Assembly (NCBI RefSeq): GCF_039871655.1
Contig: NZ_JBDPLZ010000012.1
Coordinates: forward strand, 1 to 64,000
Direction: 5' to 3'
Origin: Actinocorallia sp039871655
GTDB taxonomy: Bacteria > Actinomycetota > Actinomycetes > Streptosporangiales > Streptosporangiaceae
Length of the DNA: 64,000 nucleotides
The notes under the pieces are model-generated. The model was given only the letters and a program-made list of their open reading frames with translations. It searched no databases and had not been told where the DNA came from. Position 1 is the stretch's first letter. Every line of letters begins with the position of its first letter. A program made the position numbers and the translations under genes. Shown one piece after another: positions 9,534-16,679 of the stretch.

Positions 9534-9938
9534 CGCCCACCTCCTGGTGATTTTTCACGGATGACCGGTCGATACCCGTTACTTAACCACGCTCCAGTAG
9601 GTGCTGGGTAAAGGTCTCCCGGCTGGTAGAAGACCGCTGAAGATCTTGGTTGGGGCTGTCCGGCCGTAGGCCGGGCAGTCCCTTTTTGGGGTTATGCAGG
9701 GGCCGGGGTGAGGGTCCAGGTGGTGCCGGGTGCGAGCTTCCCCCGTTCGACGGCCGGGCGCGGTGAGATGGACCAGGTCGATCAGGGGAAGGAAGATCAC
9801 GTGCCGTCACCTACTTCGCGCGTGAGAACGTCCTCCCAAAATAAAGTTCCCGCTGATCCGGGAACTCTCCGGGCACGGGATTCCCGTGGCGATGGCATGC
9901 CGGACTCTGGGCGTCTCCCTGTCGGGCTATAAAGACTG
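9534..9938. other. Gene-free region with two hairpins
   Basis: About 400 bases separate the protease start from the right IS element. The region contains a terminator-like hairpin (9653-9687) and a second short perfect hairpin, AGTTCCCG/CGGGAACT, at 9845-9852 and 9859-9866. The promoter of the protease gene should lie in 9534-9650. No protein with family similarity is read in any frame. Hairpins of this kind also occur at ends of IS200/IS605-type elements, but no transposase of that type is present. Confidence 0.4.
9653..9687 (+). terminator. Rho-independent terminator-like hairpin
   Basis: A 13-pair stem (9653-9665 with 9669-9681, two G-U pairs) closes a GTA loop and is followed by CTTTTT at 9682-9687. 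It has the form of an intrinsic terminator for plus-strand transcription. No plus-strand gene lies directly upstream, because 8215-9533 is coded on the other strand. It may therefore be left over from a lost gene. Confidence 0.55.
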
Positions 9939-10527
9939 AGACCTTGTCCTACGTGGATTTTCGGGTGATCTGCGGCGATGATCCTAGATCGTGTTGATGT
10001 CGAGTCTGGGTCTGCGGTCGGTGCCCGATGAGCTGTGGGAGTTGTGGGGGCCACTGGTGCCTCGCTATCCGGAGCGGCGGCAGGGCGGCGGGACGGCGCC
10101 GTTGGACGACCGGGCGGTGTTCACCGCGATCGTGTACGTGCTGACCAGCGGGTGTGCGTGGCGGCATCTGCCGACGGAGTTCGGGGTGTCGTCCTCCACC
10201 GCGCATCGCAGGTTCATGTTCTGGACCGAGCAGGGACTGCGGCCGCAACTGCACCGGGCGGTGCTGGACGAGCTGGGCCGGTTCGGCCTGGTCGACTGGA
10301 GCAGCGCGGCGGACGCGGGATCGTCCCGCGCATCGCCCGCAAGGGCATCGAATCCAAGGAACGCCTCGGCCGCCACCGGTGCAAGATCGAACGGACGCTC
10401 TCCTGGCCGTTCGGCTACCGCCGTCTGACCGTCCGCTACGAGCGCCACGGCCACCTGTTCATCGCCCTCGCAGCCGCCTTGACCTGCTACAAGAAGCTCG
10501 CCAAAATCGCCACGTAGGACACGGTCT
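9939..10527 (+). mobile_element. Defective IS5-family element (right), with terminal inverted repeats
   Basis: The element is bounded by imperfect 18-base inverted repeats: AGACCTTGTCCTACGTGG at 9939-9956 and its reverse complement, with one mismatch, at 10510-10527. The element is only about 590 bases because the middle of the transposase is deleted. The next gene's ribosome binding site begins directly after the right end. The flanking bases CTG and TAG give no convincing target duplication. Confidence 0.8.
9991..10517 (+). pseudogene. Internally deleted IS5-family transposase
   Basis: The N-terminal part (DELWELWGPLVPRYPERR, then LTSGCAWRHLPTEFGVSS) reads from 9991 to about 10308 and ends in VDWSSA. 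The C-terminal part (RIARKGIESKERLGRHR, then KIERTLSWPFGYRRLTVRYE) reads in another frame from about 10320 to 10517. The central DDE core, present in part at 250-470 on the left copy, is missing. The loss is estimated at about 300 bases, and the join puts the two halves out of frame. It cannot be active in this form. Confidence 0.85.
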
Positions 10528-10544
10528 TAGGAGGAAGAGCGGAC

Positions 10545-10835
10545 ATGGCGAGTGAGGCGTCGTCCGTGACGACGTTCGAGGCGATTCTGTTCCGCTGGCA
10601 GGGCGAAGGCTCCTGGGTGTTCGCTCCGATCCCGGAAGATCACGCGCCGGGTGTCGCGGGGCCTTTCGGGCGGACTCCGGTGATCGCGACCGTGGACGGT
10701 CACACCTGGCGGACCAGCGTCTGGCGGGACAAGACCGGTGCCTGGGCACTGCCGGTGCCCGCCCGCATCCGAGCGGGAAAGGACGACGGGGACACCGTCG
10801 ACGTCGCGATCGAGGTCGACCACACTCGCCTGTGA
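10545..10835 (+). CDS. DUF1905 domain protein
   Basis: The 96-aa product spans one complete DUF1905 domain. It has the typical order: FEAILFRWQGEGSWVFAPIP, a central VDGHTWRTSVWRD strand pair, then GAWALPVPARIRAG and a closing GDTVDVAIEVD. The family is a small beta-barrel of unknown function, sometimes fused to bacteriocin-resistance YdeI-type proteins. The start is ATG 10545 with a good site (GGAGGA at about 10531). The ribosome binding site abuts the right end of the defective IS element, so its promoter may now be provided by, or have been displaced by, that element. Confidence 0.8.
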   Translation: MASEASSVTTFEAILFRWQGEGSWVFAPIPEDHAPGVAGPFGRTPVIATVDGHTWRTSVWRDKTGAWALPVPARIRAGKDDGDTVDVAIEVDHTRL

Positions 10836-10898
10836 GAGGCGGGTGCGGTCCGCCGGACGGCGGCAGAGGGAGGACGGGGGGAGCGCGCCGGCCGAGGG

Positions 10899-12128
10899 TC
10901 AGGCTCTGGCGTTGGTGAGGGTCTCCCAGGCGATGAACTCGCGGACGGTGCCGGGGCGCTGCTTGAGGACCATCCTCTTGGTCCAGGGCAGGTTGGTCTT
11001 CTTGTGGTACTCCTGCCAGACGATCTCGAAGGCGGAGGCGGGCGCGCCGGTGGCGGTGCTGATGGCTCCGCCGCACAGGTCCGCGGGGACTCCGGCCAGG
11101 TTGAGCCTGGAGGTCAGCTCGCTCGCGGCGGTGATGCGGGCGCGCAGCTCGGGGAACAGGTTCCGGCCCTGGATCTTCGCGGTCTCGGCGAGCTGCATCA
11201 CCGCGGCGATGCCGTAGGTGGCGTGCAGCCGGTCCCGGCAGGTCTCCTGGGTCTGGCCGTTGACGTAGTGGACGTGCTGTCCCTCGGCGCACGGGTGCCT
11301 GACGTCCTCGGGCTCCTCGGGGCTGATCGTCTCGCTGCACGGCTGGTACCAGTAGGCGTCCAGGTCCCAGACGGCCGGCGTCGGCTGGTGCGGCCTGGGC
11401 CCGTCGGACTTCAGGTAGAAGTAGGCGGGGACGCGGGAGCGCATCACCTCGATGCCCCGGTCGAACACCCGGCGGTCATCGAGGAAGACGCCCATGTCGA
11501 CGGTCGCGTCGGCCAGCGCCAGCTCCCAGTTCCCGTTCATGACGCGGTCGTGGTAGCCGTTGACGGTCCACGGCAGGTAGTACTTGCGGAGCATGTCCTC
11601 GAACCGCTTCTCGGTCTTCCACCTGACCTTCTTGGGCAGCGAGTAGCGCGCGATCTCGGCGGCGCGCGTCCAGCTGATCGCGGCCCATCCCGCCTGCAGG
11701 GGGGCGTCGGCTCCGCCGCGCTCCTTCAGCGTGCGCGACCAGGAGTTCATGTACTGGGCCGTTTTGGCCAGGTAACGGCGGTCCTTGGTCAGGTACCACA
11801 GGAGCGCGGTCGCGTAGGCGGCGTTGGCGTCGTGGAGCTCGGCCGAGCATCCGCCGTTGGAGCCGACCCCGTACGGCTCGCAGATCGACTGCGTCCAGGG
11901 GTGCGGTTTGGCCTTGAGCGAGGCGAGCGGGTTCTTCTTCAAAGCGGCGAACGCGCCCTTGAAGGGCTTGCGCTTCAGATGGGCCCGGACGTAGTCCAGT
12001 TGCGCCCGGGTGACCAGCACCCCGGGGTGCTTGAACTTCGGTGCCGCACCCGCCTGGCCCTGCGGCGCGACCAGCAGGCCCGTCGCCAGCACGCAGGCCA
12101 CCAGTACTACCAGCGACTTTTTGCTCAC
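10899..12128 (-). CDS. Secreted alginate-lyase-family protein
   Basis: The protein is 409 aa with an N-terminal signal peptide (MSKKSLVVLVACVLATGLLV followed by an alanine/glycine cleavage region near residue 29). The mature part is an all-helical alginate-lyase-type domain (PF05426-like). It shows PGVLVTRAQLDYVRAHLKRK, DANAAYATALLWYLTKD, the WSRTLK region and WTRAAEIARYSL, an order typical of PL5/related lyases in actinomycetes. It probably cleaves uronate-containing polysaccharide outside the cell. The exact substrate is unknown, since many actinobacterial members are uncharacterised. It stands alone, transcribed away from the Nudix gene. Confidence 0.75.
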   Translation of the reverse strand: MSKKSLVVLVACVLATGLLVAPQGQAGAAPKFKHPGVLVTRAQLDYVRAHLKRKPFKGAFAALKKNPLASLKAKPHPWTQSICEPYGVGSNGGCSAELHDANAAYATALLWYLTKDRRYLAKTAQYMNSWSRTLKERGGADAPLQAGWAAISWTRAAEIARYSLPKKVRWKTEKRFEDMLRKYYLPWTVNGYHDRVMNGNWELALADATVDMGVFLDDRRVFDRGIEVMRSRVPAYFYLKSDGPRPHQPTPAVWDLDAYWYQPCSETISPEEPEDVRHPCAEGQHVHYVNGQTQETCRDRLHATYGIAAVMQLAETAKIQGRNLFPELRARITAASELTSRLNLAGVPADLCGGAISTATGAPASAFEIVWQEYHKKTNLPWTKRMVLKQRPGTVREFIAWETLTNARA

Positions 12129-12302
12129 CCGGGTATCAAATCAATGCTGCTCCCGAGACTCACGCGTCGGACCTTATCGTGTTGTTACTGTTATGTTGTG
12201 TGATTCGGGAACTCTCGGCTTTTTTTGAGATTCTCGGCGGCTGCGGCCTGGTGCTGGGAGGATCAGGCCCGGGCTCTCGGGCGGGCCGTCGGCGATGCGG
12301 GG

Positions 12303-12725
12303 GTGAGGGTGGCCGGAAAGTGGCCGGTTTCTGTGAAGGGTGTTGTTCTCGATCGTGCGGAACGTGTTCTGTTGTTGCGGAACGAACGGGAGGAGTGGGA
12401 GCTGCCGGGAGGTCGGCTGGAGCTCGCGGAGACGCCCGAGGAGTGCGTCGTCCGTGAGATCTCCGAGGAGTCCGGCTGGACGGTCGCGGCGGGACCGTTG
12501 CTGGACGTGTGGGTGTACGAGCCGATTCCGAACGCCAGGGTGCTCATAGTGACCTACGGGTGTCGGCTGCTGGAGGACGGCGTCGTGCCGAAGCTGAGCC
12601 ACGAGCACAAGGAGATCGGTCTCTTCGGGGCCGAAGAGGTCGGGGGGCTGGTCATGCCGGACGGCTACAAGGACTCTATTTGGGCCTGGCACCGGCGGGA
12701 AACGGGCTCGCCTGCGCCCGAGTAG
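12303..12725 (+). CDS. Nudix hydrolase
   Basis: The product is about 140 aa. The Nudix box is complete (GRLELAE, seven residues, REISEESGW), giving the GX5EX7REUXEEXGU metal-binding loop. Such enzymes hydrolyse nucleoside diphosphates linked to another group; the substrate here is unknown. Candidate starts are GTG 12303 and GTG 12309, and neither has a strong ribosome binding site. An in-frame extension to 12225 reads as low-quality protein. It converges on the GH15 gene with 9 bases between their stop codons. Confidence 0.8.
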   Translation: MRVAGKWPVSVKGVVLDRAERVLLLRNEREEWELPGGRLELAETPEECVVREISEESGWTVAAGPLLDVWVYEPIPNARVLIVTYGCRLLEDGVVPKLSHEHKEIGLFGAEEVGGLVMPDGYKDSIWAWHRRETGSPAPE

Positions 12726-12734
12726 GGGTGCGGT

Positions 12735-14543
12735 TCACGGGCGGTCGGCCTGGCTGATGGCCCAGGCGGCGTTGATGAGGCCGATGTGGCTGAAGGCCTG
12801 GGGGAAGTTGCCGAGGTGTTCGCCGGTGGCGGGGGAGATCTCCTCGGCGAGCAGGCCGACGTCGTTGAGATGGGCCGCGGCGTGTTCGAACACGGCGCGG
12901 GCGCGGGAGGTCTGGCCGGACAGGGCCAGGGCGTGGGCAAGCCAGAAGGTGCACAGCAGGAAGGTGCCCTCTTCGCCGGGAAGGCCGTCAGGGGCGCGGT
13001 AGCGGTAGACGAGGCCGCGGTCGTCGGTGAGGCGCCGTTCGACCGTGTCGATGGTGGCGAGCATGCGGGGGTCGTCGGCGGGCAGGAAACCGGTGATGGC
13101 CAGCATGAGGCCGGCGGCGTCAGGTTCGGAGGAGCCGTAGTGCCGGGTGAACGTGCCGGCTTCGGGGTTCCAGCCCCGGGCCAGGATGTCGTTGCGGATC
13201 TCGTCGCGTTCGCGGGTCCATTCCCCCACCCTGCCGGTGGCCTGGAGCAGGTCGGCCAGGGCGATGGCGCGGTCGAGCGCGGCCCAGCACATGACCTTCG
13301 AGTGCAGGAAGTGCTGGGGTTCTCCGCGTATCTCCCAGATGCCGTGGTCGGGTTCGCGCCAGTGGCGGCCGGCGGCGTCGGCGCAGGCGCAGAGGAAGGC
13401 GCGGGTGCCGTCGTCGATCTCGGTGAGGTAGTCGGCGAGGCGGTGGGCGGCGGTGAGCAGTTCGCCGTACACGTCGATCTGGCGCTGGTTCCAGGCTCCG
13501 TTGCCGACCCGGACGGGTCGGCTGTCCCGCCAGCCGGCTAGATGGGGCAGGACCCGTTCGGTGAGGTCGTGCTCGCCGTCGATACCGAACATGATCTGCA
13601 GTGAGAGGTTCTCGCCGGGCGGCCCCGCCGCGGTGGCGAGGAAGGAGAAGAACCCGGCGGCCTCGTCGGGGCAGGCGGCGACCCACAACGCGTCCATGGT
13701 GAGGCTGGCGTCGCGGACCCAGGTGAAGCGGTAGTCCCAGTTGCGTTCGCCGCCCACGCCCTCGGGCAGGGAGGTGGTCGGGGCGGCCACGATGGCGCCG
13801 CTCGGCTGGAAGGTGAGCGCCTGCAGGACGAGTCCGCTCTGCCGGACGAGGTCCTGCCACGGCCCCTCGTACGCCTGGTGGAGTTCGGACCAGGACCGCC
13901 ACGCGGTCACCGTGCGCTCCAGACGGCGGAGCAGCTCCTTCTGCGTCCACACCCTCGCGGGAGGCCGCTCCGGGTCGGAGTAGTGCAGGGCGAACAGCAG
14001 CGTCCGTCCGGGGGTGAGCCGCAGCCGGGCGGTGGCGTCGCCCTCGGTGAGGCGCATCGGCACCGGACTGGTCAGGACCATCCGTTCCGTGCCGCCGGGC
14101 ACCTCGATCCCGCCTTCGACGGCCGACAGGACGGGGCGGACCGCGCCGTACTCCGGCCGGGGCCTGAACACGACCTCCACCTCGGCCTCACCGCCGGCGC
14201 AGTCCAGGCGCCGCACCAGCAGGTGCGGCGAGTTCGCGCCTATCCCGTGGCCCCGGTCCTCGACGCCGGTCACGAGCGCGTCGGTGAGGGTGACCACGGC
14301 GTCGGGGAGCCGGAAGACGGTCTCCAGCACCATGGTGTCGTCCAGGTAGCGCCGTGAGATCCGGGCCCGCTCCACCGGCCGGATCGACCAGTGGCCCGCC
14401 TCGTCGTCCAGGAGCCGGGCGAACTGCGACGGCGCGTCAAAACGGGGCAGGCACAGCCAGTCCACCGACCCGTCCCTGGTGACCAGCGCGGCGGTGCGGC
14501 AGTCCGACAGCAACGCGTGGTCGGCGATCGGAACGTTGCTCAT
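12735..14543 (-). CDS. Glycoside hydrolase family 15 protein (glucoamylase/trehalase type)
   Basis: The 602-aa protein is of full family length. It opens with IADHALLSDCRTAALVTRDG and SVDWLCLPRFDAPSQFARLL, the hallmark of the bacterial GH15 N-terminal beta-sandwich. The (alpha/alpha)6 barrel follows, with ERNWDYRFTWVRDASLTMDAL-like and GIWEIRGEPQHFLHSK segments; the glutamate in WEIRG is the expected general acid. Actinobacterial relatives include trehalases and glucan hydrolases, so the substrate is probably trehalose or an alpha-glucan. There is no signal peptide, which implies a cytoplasmic enzyme. Confidence 0.88.
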   Translation of the reverse strand: MSNVPIADHALLSDCRTAALVTRDGSVDWLCLPRFDAPSQFARLLDDEAGHWSIRPVERARISRRYLDDTMVLETVFRLPDAVVTLTDALVTGVEDRGHGIGANSPHLLVRRLDCAGGEAEVEVVFRPRPEYGAVRPVLSAVEGGIEVPGGTERMVLTSPVPMRLTEGDATARLRLTPGRTLLFALHYSDPERPPARVWTQKELLRRLERTVTAWRSWSELHQAYEGPWQDLVRQSGLVLQALTFQPSGAIVAAPTTSLPEGVGGERNWDYRFTWVRDASLTMDALWVAACPDEAAGFFSFLATAAGPPGENLSLQIMFGIDGEHDLTERVLPHLAGWRDSRPVRVGNGAWNQRQIDVYGELLTAAHRLADYLTEIDDGTRAFLCACADAAGRHWREPDHGIWEIRGEPQHFLHSKVMCWAALDRAIALADLLQATGRVGEWTRERDEIRNDILARGWNPEAGTFTRHYGSSEPDAAGLMLAITGFLPADDPRMLATIDTVERRLTDDRGLVYRYRAPDGLPGEEGTFLLCTFWLAHALALSGQTSRARAVFEHAAAHLNDVGLLAEEISPATGEHLGNFPQAFSHIGLINAAWAISQADRP

Positions 14544-14650
14544 GTCCGCTGTCCTCCAGAGCCGGTGACGGTGTCCGCGCCGCGGCGCGGTTCGCAGGAG
14601 GACCTACCCGCTTCGGCGACGACAGATGAGGGCGGGACTTCGGCACGCGG

Positions 14651-15007
14651 TCACGGCAACGACAGCGGAGACCATGAGAGCGCCTCGCGCCAGCCGGGCC
14701 TTCGGCGGGACCAGTCCTGCAGGACCCTGGCCACCGGTTCCAGACCGAGGAGTTCGTGTCCTCTCGGCACCTCGGCCTGGAAGTGCCGGTCCGGGCCTCC
14801 CTCGCGGTATTCGATCGTGTAGCTCAGGTCGTCGTTGAGGTGGACCTGCATGTAGTGCTGGTCGGCGGGTTCCAGGTCGAGCCGGGTGACGATGACGAAG
14901 CGCCAGGTGAGGTTCATGTCGGCCAGGAGGTCGTGCAGTTTCTCGTCGGACGGGTCGTCCCAGGAGGTCCCGTCCCACTCGGTCGCCCTCAGCACAGGTG
15001 TCGTCAT
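14651..15007 (-). CDS. Small protein of unknown function
   Basis: This 118-aa product starts at ATG 15007 (MTTPVLRATEWDGTSWDDPS). A longer in-frame reading upstream (to 15223) overlaps the promoter of the divergent lipoprotein gene and looks non-coding. The sequence is a compact alpha/beta domain with an aromatic-rich core (FVIVTRLDLEPADQHYMQVH, then LSYTIEYREGGPDRHFQAEV). No family was recognised. It resembles small actinomycete immunity-like proteins in size and composition only. Confidence 0.6.
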   Translation of the reverse strand: MTTPVLRATEWDGTSWDDPSDEKLHDLLADMNLTWRFVIVTRLDLEPADQHYMQVHLNDDLSYTIEYREGGPDRHFQAEVPRGHELLGLEPVARVLQDWSRRRPGWREALSWSPLSLP

Positions 15008-15125
15008 GCGGGCGACCTTATCGGCGGGCCGGGACACTTCCGCCGGACCCGGTGACCGGCACCGGCACATGATCTTCAGCGTATGCTTGGCGGTCCCCAT
15101 CCTCGTGATCAAGGAGCATCCCCCC

Positions 15126-15656
15126 ATGCTCAGAAGGCTTTCGATCCCGCTCGCGGCGATTCTGGTGCTGTCCGCCTGCGGCGATGAGAGAAATGACGGA
15201 CCGATCCAGCCCGCTCGGGTCACCGTGCCCGCTCTGCCGGAGGCTCCGGTGTTCCCGGCCGAGGAGCCGCTTCCGAGCTACGATCCCGACCGCGATCCGG
15301 CGGAGGACATCACTGAGGCCCTCGCGAAGGCGCGCAAGGACAAGCATCCCGTTCTGATCGACTTCGGCGCCGGCTGGTGCCCGGACTGTGTCGTTCTGGG
15401 GGAGACCTTCCGTAAGAAGTCGGTGCGCCGCCACCTGGACGTCTTCCATGTGGTGGCCGTGGACGTCGGGGAGCTCGACCGCAACCTGAACGTGGCGAAG
15501 AAGTACGGGCTCGATCTGAAGAAGAGCGGGATTCCGGCGCTCGTCGTGCTCAGCCCCCGGGGCAAGGTCAAGGTCGCCACCAACGACGGCTCCTTCGCCA
15601 AGGCCGGGAAGATGCCGTCCACGAAGGTCGTCGAGTTCCTCAAGCGCTGGGCATGA
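15126..15656 (+). CDS. Thioredoxin-like lipoprotein
   Basis: The product is 176 aa. A lipoprotein signal ends in LSAC with the lipidated cysteine at residue 18. A thioredoxin fold follows, with the redox motif WCPDC at 84-88 and a conserved cis-proline region (SGIPALVVLSPRG). It should sit on the outer face of the membrane and reduce or isomerise disulphides of secreted proteins. ATG 15126 is chosen because it begins the signal sequence. The in-frame extension upstream has no sensible N-terminus. Confidence 0.82.
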   Translation: MLRRLSIPLAAILVLSACGDERNDGPIQPARVTVPALPEAPVFPAEEPLPSYDPDRDPAEDITEALAKARKDKHPVLIDFGAGWCPDCVVLGETFRKKSVRRHLDVFHVVAVDVGELDRNLNVAKKYGLDLKKSGIPALVVLSPRGKVKVATNDGSFAKAGKMPSTKVVEFLKRWA

Positions 15657-15663
15657 GAGCGGC

Positions 15664-15683
15664 CCCCGGACGTCAGTCCGGGG
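15664..15683. terminator. Terminator-like hairpin between convergent genes
   Basis: A perfect 8-pair stem (CCCCGGAC/GTCCGGGG) with a GTCA loop sits between the stops of the lipoprotein gene and the minus-strand gene. The loop contains the minus-strand stop codon. It lacks a T-tract, so it may act only weakly. Confidence 0.4.
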
Positions 15684-16236
15684 TCGGGGTCCATATGCGG
15701 GGCTCCAGGGTCAGCGAGGCCAGGGTGCGGCCGTCGGCGGCCAGGGCGGTGGCTGTGGCGGGGTGAAGGGTGGGCCAGACCACGGAGACGATCCCGTGGC
15801 GGGGGACGCGCACCGGACGGTCGTCCAGGCGGAGGCCGGCGACCTCGTCGGAGAGTTGGAGTTCGGCCGTCGAGATCCAGCGTCTGGCGGGGAAGAGGCT
15901 GTGGCGGCGGCGTCGGGTGAGGCCGTGGCCGGTCAGCCTCATGTGGAGGCCGTTCAGCTCCTCGCGGGTACGGCGGACCGGGGGAGGGAGGCCCATCGAG
16001 GCCGAGCCGCCGCCGAGGTACTCCCAGGTTCCCCGGATCCGTTCGAAGACGTACTCCTCGCTGTAGTGGACGTTCTTCTCGGGCGCCGAGGTGAGGAAGG
16101 TGACGACCGCGACGTCGTTGTCGATGTCGCAGTTCAAGGGGAAGGTCCCGGGGACGGGAGTGATGAAAGCGGGGGTTTCGACTCCTCCTTCGTCCAGGAT
16201 CCTTCGGGACTCTCTCAGCAGCTCTTCGTGGTTCAA
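15673..16236 (-). CDS. Protein of unknown function (187 aa)
   Basis: The product starts at ATG 16236 (MNHEELLRESRRILDEGG) and is 187 aa. The first 110 residues form an alpha/beta domain with acidic patches (DIDNDVAVVTFLTSAPEKNV, EYVFERIRGTWEYLGGGSAS). The rest is a strand-rich tail. There is no signal peptide and no recognised family. It reads like the uncharacterised small cytoplasmic proteins that are common beside transporters in actinomycetes, without further clues. Confidence 0.6.
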   Translation of the reverse strand: MNHEELLRESRRILDEGGVETPAFITPVPGTFPLNCDIDNDVAVVTFLTSAPEKNVHYSEEYVFERIRGTWEYLGGGSASMGLPPPVRRTREELNGLHMRLTGHGLTRRRRHSLFPARRWISTAELQLSDEVAGLRLDDRPVRVPRHGIVSVVWPTLHPATATALAADGRTLASLTLEPRIWTPTPD

Positions 16237-16297
16237 GACGGTCCTTGGCGTCGGGTGATGGCCGATCGAAGATCATTTCAGGGAAGGCGGGGGCAGT

Positions 16298-16510
16298 CTA
16301 CGCGCGTGATCTGAGGAGTGTTCCGGCGTCGATGGGGAGTTCGCCCAGGACGGTGGAGGACACGCCCCGGCCGACGGCGTTGAGCCCGGCCAGGCCGGTG
16401 CCGGTGCGCAGGAGGGCGAGCCAGCCGGGTTGCGAGTCGTCGGGGCGGTAGGCGTTCGCGCAGGTGCGGTCGACTTCCGCGATCAGTTCGTCCAGGTCGG
16501 GAAGAGTCAT
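16298..16510 (-). CDS. Small protein of unknown function (70 aa)
   Basis: This is a 70-aa helical protein (MTLPDLDELIAEVDRTCANA) ending in LLRSRA. No family was recognised. A perfect 11-base palindrome (16509-16533) covers the start codon, so the gene is probably leaderless or nearly so and tightly controlled by a dimeric repressor. It could be a truncated regulator, but no helix-turn-helix is evident. Confidence 0.5.
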   Translation of the reverse strand: MTLPDLDELIAEVDRTCANAYRPDDSQPGWLALLRTGTGLAGLNAVGRGVSSTVLGELPIDAGTLLRSRA

Positions 16511-16533
16511 AAGGCAAGCGTTGCTTGCCTTAT
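16509..16533 (-). promoter_or_regulatory. Perfect palindromic operator over the start codon
   Basis: ATAAGGCAAGC and GCTTGCCTTAT form a perfect inverted repeat with 11-base arms around GTT. On the minus strand the last TATG of the palindrome includes the ATG of the 70-aa gene. This placement would let a bound dimer block both transcription start and translation. The AT-rich stretch beyond it (16534-16560) is the likely promoter. Confidence 0.6.
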
Positions 16534-16679
16534 TGGGATTGTCAATGTCGTCTTGCTAAAGAAGGCCGGGTCGGTCACTCGGGACCTTCGGCATCGCGAT
16601 ACGGTCGTTTAGTTCTGCTTTCAAGGGAAATGTCCGGGAAGCTTGAGAACGATCGCCCCCCACAGGAGAAGAGCCCCCG

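Noticed and set aside
9708..9932. 74-codon open frame between the two hairpins
   Set aside because: No family similarity, no ribosome binding site, atypical composition.
12225..12302. Longer N-terminus for the Nudix protein
   Set aside because: The extension (MRFSAAAAWCWEDQ...) shows no domain and comes from a non-coding T-rich spacer.
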